A stretch of 64,000 nt of DNA from Lunularia cruciata (taxonomy: Eukaryota; Streptophyta; Marchantiopsida; Lunulariales; Lunulariaceae), in NCBI GenBank assembly GCA_948567375.1, contig CAOYZS010000005.1, forward strand, positions 992,001 through 1,056,000. The letters run 5' to 3'. A program made the translations under genes and the position numbers. How positions within the stretch are numbered: the stretch's first letter is position 1; each line of letters opens with the position of its first letter. Positions 9,585 through 20,438 of the stretch are shown in pieces. Under the pieces are notes generated by a model. That model did no database searches, was not told the DNA's origin, and worked only from the letters and a program-made list of their open reading frames with translations.

Positions 9585-12158
9585 ATGTCGAGCAATTTTG
9601 CTTTGCCGTTGAGGAGTCATCTTGCAGGTGATCAAGGAAAGGGAAATAAAGTTGGACTCGTGTTAGTGCGTAAGGAAGAAGTCATGAGAGTGAAATCGAG
9701 AGAAAGTGAGAAAGCAGAAGAGATGGGAGGAGGGAAGAAAAACTCCAAATTCGTAGTGAGAAATCATGCAATTCGGAGATTAGATGTAATAGCAAGGATC
9801 AAAGTCTTGAGCCAACTTCGGATCACTTTTCTGGCATGGAACTGGAACGTAAGTTTTCCAAGATTCATGACAGATATCAGTGAGAGTAAGTGTCTTGATG
9901 GACCCGAGGAAGAAGGGAAGAGAGGAAATCCGGCTCGCTGGATAGAGTTGGATTGGAGACTCGTACTCGGGAAGGAGGCAGGCTTGGAGCAGGGAGCCAC
10001 GTTCTTGGGGAAAGGAGAAATAGCCCAAGAAACTCAGGAGGTGAGAGATGCCTTCTCGTTGAAGAGAACAAAGAATAGGTACAAGGTTGAGAGTTACAAG
10101 GATCCAATGAAGAGAGGGATCGTGAGTGCTCTCATAGCAATTTTGAAGCCGGAGAGAACGACTTATGTGATGAAACACCAAGCGGTGTTCTTCCATAAGT
10201 TGTTTGCAGGAGAGCCTATCAATTGGGCAAGGTGTTTTCACGGGAGAACGAGGCAGATGGTGTGGAATCTGCGGGATAAGTTGCCTCCACATTACATTGT
10301 GCCGTTTGCAGCACATTTCTACTTCGGGCTCAATTTACTGAACTCGGCGGAGCGGAATCAGATGGTGTCGCACTTCCATCCTGATTTGAGGAAGGAGGTC
10401 GATGTTAAGGAGCAGCAATATATTCTCCAAATCCGGAGCACGGATGACTACTACGCGAAGACAGGGAAAAACGTGGAGGTCGTAGTGAGTACCCCGACAA
10501 AGAAGAGGACTCGGCAAGCAGAAGTCAAAGAAAGCAAGAAACCTCGGAAGATGCAAAGAAGTAACCCGAGGCAAGGAATGGTGGTAATTGAGTTTGAAGA
10601 TGAAGACTCAGGTGGCGAGGCCGAGCTCAAAACAGAGGACTCGGAACATGAGGAGGAACCTGAGCTAACATTGCAGAGTGGAGATACGAGCAGTGATAGT
10701 GAAGACGGTGGAGAGATGACCTCAGCGCCAGCGGCTGAAGAATACAAAGAAGAAGTGCAAGCCGAGGTAGAAGCCGAAGACAATACAGCACTAGAAGACG
10801 AAGTACCGGTGCCAGAGGACAAGAAGATCGCAGTACAGCGAGGAGTTCACTTGCGATGTAAGGCAAAGTGCAAGGCGGGGCCGAGTAGAGTGAAGGCAGA
10901 GGTGGAAGAAAGCTCGGGCAGTGAGGCATCAATCCTGATACGAAGACTCCAGAGAAGAAGGCGAGTATTAGGAGAACACGAGGAGAAAAGAGAGACCACT
11001 CCGTGGGAGGAAGAAGTTGCCAATGATGGAGTGGAATACCTACAAGAGGTAGTGTGCCCGTTGTTGGTAAAGTTGGAGCACAAGAAGAAGGAGATGCAGT
11101 CGACTTGTCATGAGGTAAAAACTGTATTGTAGGTGGTAGCAAGATTAGAAGAAGAGAACTTGGAGTTGAAGAGGAGTGTAACCCAAGGTGAGGAGGAGAG
11201 AGAAGTACTACGAGCGGAGGCAGTAGAGAGATGTCAGGTAATTGAAGACCTGAAGAGGGAAGTGAGCTATAGAGAAGATCTTGCGAGGAAGAGTGACATA
11301 GCAAGAGAGAGACAGGTAGCTGAATATGAAATCTTGAAGCAGCAGTTTGCTGATTCAAGAGTAGAGCTTATCCATGCTATGACGAGGGTAGCAGCGAAGG
11401 ATCAAGAGCTTGATAGAATGATGGAGAGTATGGAGGAGAAGAAGCAACTTTGGCAACGAGAGTTGGCTGCACGATATAGAGAAGAAGAGAGATTACGAGA
11501 GTTACTTCATAATCAGGAAGAGAAGGTTGTGCAGAAGGAGAAGGAGAAAGAGACGGTGAAAGCCGAGTTCGAGATAGAGTTGGCAATGTACCAAGAGGAA
11601 TGGCTTGCAGATCGGGAACGAGAAAGGAAGACAAGATTGGAGCCATTGCAGGAGATAATCCTCAGGGTGAATGCGATATTAAGTACAAAGGTCAGCGTTC
11701 GAATTGAAGAAGCGGGTCTGCACGAATTGAAGTTGTTGGTGCAGGAGTCGAGGCGAAGACAAGCAAAAGACACTGAGATGAATGCCTTGTTAATCAAATT
11801 AAGAACTCATGTAGACAGAAAGGTTTTGGAGGCAGAGGATAACATTTCAATTAGATTAGACTTAGTGAAAGTAGAGCTAGAAAAACTTTGGAAAGATGTT
11901 AAAGCAAAACCCGAAGTAGATAACATAGGAGTCCAAATGTCTTCGGAGTTGCCCTCAGAGACATTAGAGAAGAGTGGGTCGGGAGATAAGGAGTTAGATA
12001 GATTACCCACTAGTGGAATTTCAGATCACGAAAGAGAATTGCTGGATCTGGTAGAAGAAGTAGAAGGTCTGAAACCCGAGGAAAATGTAGTAAGAAGTAA
12101 GATTACTTCGGGTTCGGGTTTGAAAGCCGAAGAAGAAGTAGACATCGGATCGGAGTAG
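9585..12158 (+). CDS. LTR-encoded coiled-coil protein, near-intact with one in-frame TAG
   Basis: The frame is open from 9531 to 12158 except for TAG at 11130-11132. I start it at ATG 9585 (MSSNFALPLRSH), which is conserved at 33823, 13440 and 20439. Of about 857 residues, the first 70 are basic. Residues 70-300 form a conserved domain (IKVLSQLRITFLAWNWNVSF, GKRGNPARWIELDWRLVLG, INWARCFHGRTRQMVWNLR, HYIVPFAAHFYFGLNLL). Residues 300-480 are an acidic Ser/Glu linker with EPELTLQSGD. A VEYLQEVVCPLLVKLEHKKK block precedes about 250 residues of heptad-rich coiled coil with LHELKLLVQE. The tail is EEEVDIGSE. It has no CCHC, protease, RT or IN motif and no evident signal peptide or membrane segment. 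Its function is unknown. The TAG replaces the CAG found in sister copies. The protein lies in U3 of the LTR. Confidence 0.75.
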
Positions 12159-12274
12159 AAACTGATTTGAGATTTGAAGAGACAGATATGAAGAGGTGCA
12201 TTGTCATTTTGGATCTGCAGGTTAGAAAGGTTGTTGTAGAATGGTACAGTTGTTAGAATTGTCAATTTGTTCAC

Positions 12275-12282
12275 TATTTAAG
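12275..12282 (+). promoter_or_regulatory. U3 core TATA box downstream of the LTR ORF
   Basis: TATTTAAG occurs 677 bp before the LTR 3' end. The same box in the same context (followed by a GGCATT or GAGCATT element) occurs at 16133, 23105 and 37923, and on the minus strand at 2987, 31703 and 59151, always 600-680 bp from the LTR end. It is therefore the likely promoter of genomic RNA. This places the ORF in U3. Confidence 0.65.
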
Positions 12283-13412
12283 AGTGGCATTCGCAGTCAA
12301 ATGTTGTTCAGTGCTCATTATTTCTGAGAATAGATAAAGCAAAGTGCTGTGAAGCAGTGCTCGTCGCTTGAGCTTGATTCCGAGTATCAACTTTGCAATT
12401 GTGTTTGTGAGTGTGTGAAGAAATTCAAAGTGCAAGTCATTGTGCTTGTTGGATGTTGGATTCCACAACCGTGATCTTCATTCTGTGTGTTTGATCCTGA
12501 GTGAAGTGCAATCGGAGCAATGCCTTGACAGATCTGAGAGGAATTGTAGTGTTGGTAGTATTTTGCATTTGTGAGTGCAGTGCAAAGTTGATGTGAAGCA
12601 ATTTTGATCGAGGAAGTTGTGCCTTCAGTGGAGGGGTGGAACACAATTTTGAGACAAAGTCGTTTTGCAGTGAAGTGCCGTTCTCAAGAGAGCCTGAATC
12701 ATCACAATCAAGATTGTTTGGAAAGATTTGATGGAGTTGTGATTAAGGAGTGTTAATTTGTGACAAGACTGCGAATCAGTGCTTGTTACTCTCTTCTGGG
12801 TGTGGTTTCTACCTGAGAGACTAAAGAAGAACTCAAGAAGAACTGAAAGTGTTACTTTGCTTTGTGTTTGGACATTTCTGACTCGTATCTTTGCGGGAAC
12901 GAACTTTACTTACCCGATTACCGCAAAAGTGATATTTGTCGGGTTGTCACAATTGTAAATCAAAGTGAAGGTATGTAAGAATTGGTAGAAGAGTTGGAAC
13001 TGGTAGAACCCAAAGGTAGAGAAGGTGTGGTACCCACATTTTATTTTTTTTCATAGTTTTGAAGAAGAAGTGTATAGAAGAAGTTGTATTGCACCTATAT
13101 GGCATCAAAAGGTGAAGAATGGTGTCTTTGGGTTGTAATCCAAGGAAAAGTGACTTTGTGTCAAAAGGTGAGGTACTCGGATTTGCCCTATCAACATGCA
13201 ACTTGAAGTAAGGAGACTTTGGCTCGGGAGGTGCTCAACCCGAGGCGAGGATAGTGTAATAACTTTCCTTTGGGGTTCGACATTCAAGAAGGTACCATGC
13301 ACATAAATGGCTGGCCTATGAGCGGGAGGAAATTGATAGTGATAGGAGCATGAAAGAGGTGTGATTTCTTGGTAGAAACTCGAAGTGAAGATAGACGGAG
13401 AAAGCGCTCCAC

Positions 13413-13420
13413 TATAAAAT
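13413..13420 (+). promoter_or_regulatory. ORF-proximal TATA box
   Basis: TATAAAAT lies about 27 bp before the ATG at 13440, the same spacing as TATAAAAA to ATG in the 9171 LTR. Confidence 0.5.
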
Positions 13421-13439
13421 TCAGGCTAGAGATGAAGTG

Positions 13440-16004
13440 ATGACAAGTAATTTTCCATTGCCTTTAAGGAGTCGTCCTGTGGGAGATCATGGGAAGGGAA
13501 TTGTAGTAGAACACACACTAGTGTTTTGAGAGGAAGTTAGGAAAGTTAGTCTAGGAATCAGTTAGAAAAGTAGCCACTCACCCAAAGTAGAGGAGAGTAA
13601 GATGAGAGGTGGGAAGAACTTTGAATTTGTAGTGAGAAATCATGCAATTTGGAGATTAGATATGATTGCTAAAATCAAAGTCTTGAGCAGGCTTTGGATC
13701 ACATTCTTGGCATGGAACTGGAACATTAGCTTTCCAGGGTTTAAGACTGAGATCATCAAGAGTAAATGTCTCAATGGCCCTGAGGAAGAAGGGAAGAGAG
13801 GAAATCTGGCTCGATGGATAGAGTTGGATTGGAGATTAGTACTCAGAATAGAGGCAGGTGATGAGCAAGGATCCACATTCTTGGGGAAAGGAGAAGTAGA
13901 TGAAGAAACCTAAGAATAGAGAGATGCCTTCTCTTCAAAATGCACAAAGAATGGCTACAAAGTTGAAAGCTATAAAGACCCTGTGAGGAGAGGCATTGTA
14001 AGTGCAATGATAACTATCTTCAAGCCGGAGAGAATGACTTATGTGATGAAACATCAAGCGGTGTTCTTCCACAAGATGTTTGCAGGGGAGCTGATCAATT
14101 GGGCAAAGTGCTTTCATCAGCACACAAGGCAGATGGTGTGGAACTTGCGAGACAAGTTGCCTCCATACTACATTGTGCCGTTTGCAGCCCATTTCTACTT
14201 GGGACTGAACTTGTTGATTGCGGTGGAGAGATACAAGATGGTATTGCACTTCCATCCTAATTTGAGAAGAGATGTTGATGCGGAGGAGCAGTAGTACATC
14301 TCGCAGATAAAGAGCAATGAGGAGTACTACTTGCAGATGGAGCAAAGTGTGCAATTGAAGGTGAACACTCCAAAGTCAAAGAAGAGGAGTAGACAAGGAG
14401 AAGAAGAAGAAGTAGCAGCGATGAGACCTCAGAAGACGAGGAAGGTAAACTTGAGGAAAGACTTGGTGGTAATTGCGTCATTGGGTGAAGAATCAAAAGG
14501 GAAGGCCAAGTGCTAGTCAGAAGACTCAAACAAGGAGGAAGAACCCAAATTCACGTTGCAGAGTGGGGAGACGAGCAGTGAGAGTGAAGATAGAGTGGAG
14601 ATGCAATTGGTACCCAAGGAAGAAGAAGGAAAGATGGAAATGGAAGAAGAAGGTAACCCAAAACAAGAAGATGAAGTTCTAGCGGAGGAGAAGAGAGTGA
14701 CCATTCAGAGATAAATTCATTCCAAAAGAAAGGCAAAGTATGAAGCGGGACCAAGTAAGGTAAGAGAAGTGGAGAGTGGAAGTTTGGGGAGCAAAGAATC
14801 CATTCCAATCAAGCGATTGCGGCAGAGAAGGCAAGTGTTGAGTGAAGTAGAGGCAAAGAAGGAGGAAAGTCCGCAAGCAGAGGTAAAGTAAAGTGAAGGA
14901 GTAGAGTATTTGTGGAAGGTGGTGTGCCCATTGTTAACAAAGTTGGAGCAAAAGAAGAAGGAGATGCAGTCAAACTATTCGAAAGTGAGGACTGTGTTGC
15001 AGGTGTTAGCAAAATTAGAAGAAGAGAACTCAAAGTTGAAGAAGAGTATAATCCGAGGTGAGGAGGAGAGGGAAGTACTATGAGTAGATGTAGTAGTACA
15101 AAATCAGGTAATTGAAAATTTAAAGAAGGAAGTGGGGAGTAGAGAGAGAATAATAGATCAGAATGTCATAGCAAGGGAAATGTAGATAGCGGAGTATGAG
15201 ATTTTGAAACAGTAGTTTGATTCACGATTAGAAATTATTCATGCTATAGCAAGAGTAGCAGAGAAGGAGCAAGAGCTTGATAGAGTGATGGAGAATGTAG
15301 AAGAGAAGAAGCAACTCTAGCAGAGAGATTTCACAGTGAGATATAGAGAAGAAGAGAGATTGCAAGAGTTACTTTGTAATTTGGAAGAGAAGATCGCTCA
15401 AAAGAGAAGGAGAAGGAGATAGTGAAAGCTGAGTTTGAGGCAGTTTTGGCCCTATTTAGGGAAGATTGGCTTGCAGATCAAGAACAAAAGAGAAGAATGA
15501 GACTTGAGCCATTGAAGGAGATTGTGACAAAGATGAACGCGATGCTGAGTACAAAAGCCAGCATAAGAATTGAAGAAACAAGATTGCACGAGTTGAAGTT
15601 GTTAGTGCAAGAGACGAGGAGGAGAAATGCAAAGGATAAGGATTTGAATGCCTTGCTTATTAGTCTCAGAGCTTGTGTAGATAGGAAGATATTAGAAAAT
15701 ATCATGATCCAATAAGATTTAGTAAATTGGAGATAGATAAACTTGGAAGGATGTAAGAGCAAAGCCCCAAGTAGATGAAGTAGGAGTACAAATATCTTTG
15801 GAGTTACCATTGGAGATATTAAAGAAGAGTGGGTAGGGAGATAGAGATTTAGAAGGATTGCCAATGATAAGAATTGTAGATCAGGCAAAAGAAGTGTTAG
15901 AATTGGTAGAGGAATTTGTAGTTGTGAAGCCCGAGGATAAAGTAGTGAGTGAAGTTACTTTGGGATTGGAAGTTGAGGAAGAAGTAGACATCAAATCAGA
16001 GTAG
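13440..16004 (+). pseudogene. LTR ORF, decayed copy
   Basis: The copy follows the full domain order: start MTSNFPLPLRSRP, globular domain (13602-13913 and 13983-14294, with INWAKCFHQHTRQMVWNLR), acidic linker, KRLRQRRQV block, coiled coil (15422-15715) and tail EEEVDIKSE with TAG at 16002-16004. At least eight stops or frameshifts break it, among them TAG at 14292-14294. The 15000 region retains CAG where the 9171 and 48678 copies have TAG, showing that the shared TAG is derived. Confidence 0.75.
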
Positions 16005-16132
16005 AAACAATTTTGAGATTTGAAGAGACAGAAATGAAGGGGTGGATTGTCATTTTGGATCTACAGGTAGGAAGAGTTGTTAGGAAGTGGTACATTAGGT
16101 AGATAACTGTCAATTGCTTTATTATTTAAGCA

Positions 16133-16140
16133 GAGAATTT
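16133..16140 (+). promoter_or_regulatory. U3 core TATA box
   Basis: TATTTAAG lies 600 bp before the end of the 13026-16732 LTR, in the position conserved in all copies. Confidence 0.55.
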
Positions 16141-17587
16141 GCAATAAAGTGTTGTTCAGTATTCATTATTTTTGAGAATAGGTAAAGCAAAGTGTTGATT
16201 CTAGTGCTCGTCACTTAAGCTTGATTCCGAGTATCAACATTGTGATTGTGTTTGTGAGTGTGTGGAGAATCTTGAAGTGCAAATCAATGTGCTTGTTGGA
16301 TGTTGGATTCCTTAGCCTTGATTTTCATTTTGTGTGTTTGATCTTGAGTAAAGTGCAATTGGAGAAATGCCTTGATAGATCTGAGAGGATTTGTAGTGTT
16401 GGTAGTATTTTGCATTTGTGAGTGCAACATAGTGTTGATGTGAAACAATTTTGATCAAGGAAGTTGTGCCTTCAATGGAGGGGTGGAACACAATTCTGAG
16501 ACAAAGTCGTTTGTAGTGAAGTGCCATTTTCAGGAAAATCTGAATCATCACAATCAAGGATTTTTGGAAATATTTGATGGAGTTGTGATTAAGGAGTGTT
16601 AATTCGTGACAAGTTACTTGCTACTCGATTCTGGGTGTGGTTTCATATTTGACCAATTCTGAATTGTATCTCTGCGGGAATGAACTTTACTTACCTGATT
16701 ACCACAAAACTGATATTTGTCAGGTTGTCACAAAAGGGCAAGAACTTTCCTTGGGTTTAGAAGCCAAAGTCAAGGTAGACATCAAATCAGCTTAGGACAG
16801 TTTTGAGATAGGAAGAGGTAGATATGAAGAGGTGGTTTGTCATTTTGGATTTGTAGGTTGGTAAAGTCATTAAGGAAGCAGTTTAGGAAGTTAGATAATT
16901 GTTAAGTGTGTCTGCCTATTAAAGGGGGCATTCGTAGTGTGTTGTTGTTCAGTATTCATTTTCCTGAGAAAAGATAAAGTGAAGTGCTGATTTTAGTGCT
17001 TGTCACTTGAGCTTAATTCCGAGTATCAACTTTGTGTTTTTGTTTGTGAGTATGGAGAGATATTCAAAGTGCAAGTTAGTGTGCTTGTTGGATGTTGGAT
17101 TCCACAACCTTGATCTTCATTTTGTGTGTTTGATCCTAAGTGAAGTGCAATTGAAGCAATGCCTTGACAGATCTGAGAGGAATTGTAGTGTTGGTATTAT
17201 TTTGCATTTGTGAGTGCAGTGCTGAATTGATGTGAAGCAATTTTGGTCGAGGAAGTTGGGCCTTTAGTGGAGGGGTGAAACACAATTTTGAGTTGAAGAT
17301 GTTTCACAATGAAGTAGCCATTTTTTTATGGACTTAATCATCACAATCAAGATTGTTTGGAAAGATTTGTGATTAAGGAGTGTTAATTTGTGAAGAAACA
17401 AAGAGTCAATGCTTTTTACTCTCTTTTGAGTGTGGTTTCTACCTGAGAGATTAAAGATGCAACCAAGAAGAACTTATGTAGTTACTTTGCTTTGTATATG
17501 GAAATTTTTGAATCATATCTCTATGGGAATGAACTTTACTTACTTGATTACTACAAAAGTGATATTTGCCAGGTTGTCACATGATTT

Positions 17588-17605
17588 TGGTGCCACTGCC
17601 GAGGA
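17588..17605 (+). other. Primer binding site of E1 (tRNA-Asp-like)
   Basis: Six bases after the LTR end the sequence TGGTGCCACTGCCGAGGA matches 14 of 18 bases of TGGCGCCGTTGCCGGGGA, the complement of the plant tRNA-Asp 3' end used by Athila and Tat elements. E2 has the equivalent site at 31389-31406. The differences may reflect decay or a different tRNA. Confidence 0.75.
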
Positions 17606-17668
17606 TACAAATCTTGGAAGTGGAAGAATCTAAAGCCAAATTTTAAACAAGGTTTCTAACCAATATGA

Positions 17669-19663
17669 ATGTTTGCATTGAGAGAACAACGGGAAGAGAG
17701 AGAGAGAGTTCAAAGATGAACTTTGCATCATGAAGAAGAAGAATGCTAGAAAATCTAATCTACTTATGATGAAACCAAACGGAAGGCATTGGACTTTCAA
17801 CTTGTTCACAAGTTCAAGAAGCCTTGCAAGAACTTGAACAAAAGAAATGTGAAGGAGGACTGTAAGGCTACTTTTTGTCTCCATGAAGAAGAAGAAGAAA
17901 GAAGCCAATGGGCAAACACACTTGTTATGATCCAGTACACCAACTTCCCCTAAAGCTGTAAAGGAAGTCAAATTTATAAAGAAATTTATTCATGAAAAGA
18001 CAACATGAATCTTAATGGAAGAAGAGTGCCAACATCTCTTACAAACAATTCCTCGATTGGCTCAAGCGAATTTCTGAGAGCACTCTGAAAGTGTTGAAAC
18101 TCTTACTCCATTTCCAATCAAAGTCAACCTCATCAGAGAAGAAGAATCTATCAATGAAGAACCCACTTTGAACTTGACTAATTGGAACCCCTGGGCTATC
18201 AACACGACATCAATACCAGCCAGTTCCTTGGGTCCATCAAGTTCAACCTTACCTCAGTCAATTCCTCAAAGCCAAACAATGACTTTGTTACCTATCACCT
18301 GACATGCCTATCAGAAGTATAAGAGGACAGAACAAGACAAAGACCCTAATGAATTTGTCAAAGAATTCAAAGTCATTTCCTTTGCCAACAAGTAACATGA
18401 CTCTATGGATTGCCTGGGGGTTTTTCTTGAGTCTGCTCCAAAAGATGGCTCAGAGTTGGTATATGCATGTAACCCAAAAGGGGTTCATATCAGTTGATAG
18501 AGAAAACTTGAGAAACAATTTCTTGGAATGATTTTGTGAAGTTGATTACAACACGAGTGTCTTCACGACACTCAATGGTCTAGATAGAGGAAAGAAGGAG
18601 AAGTTGAGAGACTACTCTAAGCGGTTCATGGCCCTTTTGAATCGTGTCCCAAAGCAATTTAGGGTGGTGGGTTACTCCGATGCCCAAGCCATTACTTGGT
18701 TCCTAAAAGGACTATCAACAAAGATTCACATCTTTGCCAAGGAGAGGAATGTAACTTCCCTGGACAAAGTCCTCAAAGATGTCACTTGGTACGAGGTGGC
18801 TCACTCTCATTCTTTCGCTATCCTATGGAATCGGGAGAAGAAAGGCAAGAAGCCTAGACAAAGAGCTTCTCGTAGCACATCCCCTTCTTCCAAGGAATCC
18901 TCCACATCTTCAAGTTCTTCTTCAAAATCCGACAAAGAGTCAAAGCCAAGAAGAATACAAAGACACAAAGGAAATAAACTATTGACACGGCCAACAAAAA
19001 GTGTACGTAAGGCTGACAACAAGCTAGATACTCTTATAAAGAGTTTGCAAATTTTAAGATCTAGATGATTGGGACAAAGGACCAAAGGAAGCCTCCTTCA
19101 TTTGAAAGATCAAATGTACGGTGCACAACGTGTGGCAAGTCAGGCCACACAAACACAGAATGCAACACTCGTAATGCATTTCTAGTGCAGCAGATTGATT
19201 GGGTTCCAAGATGGAACCAAGAAGAGGAAGAGGAGGTGGTGTACCAAACCCAAGAAGTACAGCCTTAGGCAAGCACATCATACCAAGTTCTGAGGTATGG
19301 ACCAAGGGAATATAACCCTAATGCTCCTCCATGAAGACTACCAATGGGTAACCAAAATCAGCCCCAAAACATTGCACTAGGGGCATATTACAATTGTGGC
19401 TCAATGGGACATTGGTCTCCAAACTATTTAGAGCTAGGATGGCAAATTAGGTATGTCTCTTTATGTGGGAATTGTAAAGGATGAGGTCATACTGGCAGCC
19501 AGTGTCCTCATCCACCCAACCTAAAGCCACTTGTAAAATATGTACAGACCTCAACTAAACATGCAAAAGGCAAAAGAGGATATTGTGGTAAATTGTATAA
19601 CACTTGAGGAAGAGTGACCTCAAGAAGGGAGCCCGGCTCTGGAAGGAGAATGGATGGACCTCA
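17669..19663 (+). pseudogene. gag of E1, decayed
   Basis: gag begins at ATG 17669 (MFALREQ; compare MSALRDQ in E2) about 65 bp after the PBS. The capsid-like core is clearest at 18604-19068: DYSKRFMALLNRVPKQF, DAQAITWFLKGLS and FAKERNVTSLDKVLK resemble the Retrotrans_gag family. A Ser-rich basic stretch follows, then a CCHC knuckle at 19122-19163 (CTTCGKSGHTNTEC). The second knuckle (about 19387-19428) has lost two Cys to Tyr, and the third contains a TGA. Stops also occur in the N-terminal half. The gene is cut at about 19663 by the minus-strand LTR of E2, so pol is absent. Confidence 0.8.
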
Positions 19664-20438
19664 AAGTTAGAAATGACAAAATACAAAGCAAAGGAACAAT
19701 CTCAGTTCTTCTTGGTTGCATCTTTAATCTCTCAGGTAGAAACTACACCCAAAAGAGAGTAACAAGACTGACTTGCAGTCTCATCACAAATTAACACTCT
19801 TAATCACGTATCCATCAAATCTATCCAAACAATCTTGATTGTGATGATTTAGTCTCTTCCAAAAACAACACTTCATTGCAAAATGACTTCACCTCAAAAT
19901 TGTGTTCCACCCCTCTATTGAAGGCACAACTTCCTTGATTGAAATTGCTTCACATCAACACAATGCTGCACTCACAAATGCAAAATATTACCAATAGTAC
20001 ATTTCCTCTCAAATCTATCAAGGCATTGTGTGGTACCTACATTCTTTGTTTTTTTCTGTTTTGTTAGCATTTGAAGAAGAAGTATGTAGATAGAGCCTAA
20101 AGAGGGCTAACCCGAGAAGAAATAAGAAGAAGCAAGGGTTTGAAGTAGAAACCCAAAGTCGACCTCGGGTGAAGACATGAAATAGAACCCAAAGACAAGA
20201 AGAAGAAGGAGAGACTTTCTATCAGGTGGTGTGAGCAGATCCAAAGAACCTGTAACAAACTTCTTCAGAGTCGGCACAATCAAGAAAGTACACGGGAAGA
20301 AAGTAATGACCTCAAGATCAAGAACTTCTTGATAGTGACAGGAAACAACTTCACCAAATCGGAGACAAGAGAGGAGCAACTAAAGAATGACTGATTGGCG
20401 CAGGACTAAATTTGCGAGTGGTGCAAGGAAGTAGAGCA

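Larger units (their letters stand above)
9171..12951 (+). mobile_element. Solo long LTR (3.78 kb), TSD ATTGT, best ORF copy
   Basis: The LTR runs from TGTGGTGCCCACAT to GGGTTGTCACA, with ATTGT duplicated at 9166-9170 and 12952-12956. The host ORF of E1 is rejoined when it is removed. It has no PBS, gag, pol or second LTR, so it is a solo LTR. It contains, in order, an ORF-proximal TATA box (9558), an 858-codon ORF with one stop, the U3 TATA box (12275) and R-U5. It is the least decayed long LTR in the window. Confidence 0.95.
13026..16732 (+). mobile_element. Solo long LTR (3.7 kb), TSD GAAGG/AAAGG
   Basis: The LTR runs from TGTGGTACCCACAT to CAGGTTGTCACA, with GAAGG at 13021-13025 and AAAGG at 16733-16737 (4 of 5 match). 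It interrupts the last codons of the E1 LTR ORF only about 70 bp beyond the 9171-12951 insertion. It has no internal region, so it is a solo LTR. It carries a decayed LTR ORF, an ORF-proximal TATA at 13413 and a U3 TATA at 16133. Confidence 0.9.
6621..17581 (+). mobile_element. 5' long LTR of E1, split by two solo LTRs
   Basis: The LTR starts TTTGGTACCCACATTTTTTG at 6621, inside minus-strand integrase, and ends AGGTTGTCACA at 17581, followed by a PBS. Its own sequence is 6621-9170, 12957-13025 and 16738-17581. The gaps are solo LTRs 9171-12951 and 13026-16732. The excised pieces join into one LTR of about 3.5 kb with the usual order: promoter, ORF, U3 TATA (TATTAAAG, 16917-16924), R-U5. Its ORF ends near 16793-16795 after DIKSA. 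Confidence 0.85.

Noticed and set aside
10627-11358. Open frame of 243 codons on the minus strand, opposite the best LTR ORF
   Set aside because: It is a shadow of the purine-rich coding strand, giving Ser/Leu/Pro-rich low-complexity protein. Similar antisense frames lie opposite every copy and show no conserved domain.
9585-12158. LTR ORF as a misplaced gag
   Set aside because: A normal gag with capsid-like core and CCHC knuckles occurs in the internal region of E1, E2 and the full-length element; the LTR ORF has no CCHC box.
9171-16732. Tandem duplication of a host gene family
   Set aside because: The repeats have LTR termini and 5-bp target duplications, and they interrupt each other's reading frames, so they are nested LTRs and not host gene duplicates.
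17640-18000. Possible host gene between 17640 and 18000
   Set aside because: It aligns with the gag N-terminus of E2 (31325-31038) and with 38670-38800, so it is retrotransposon sequence.
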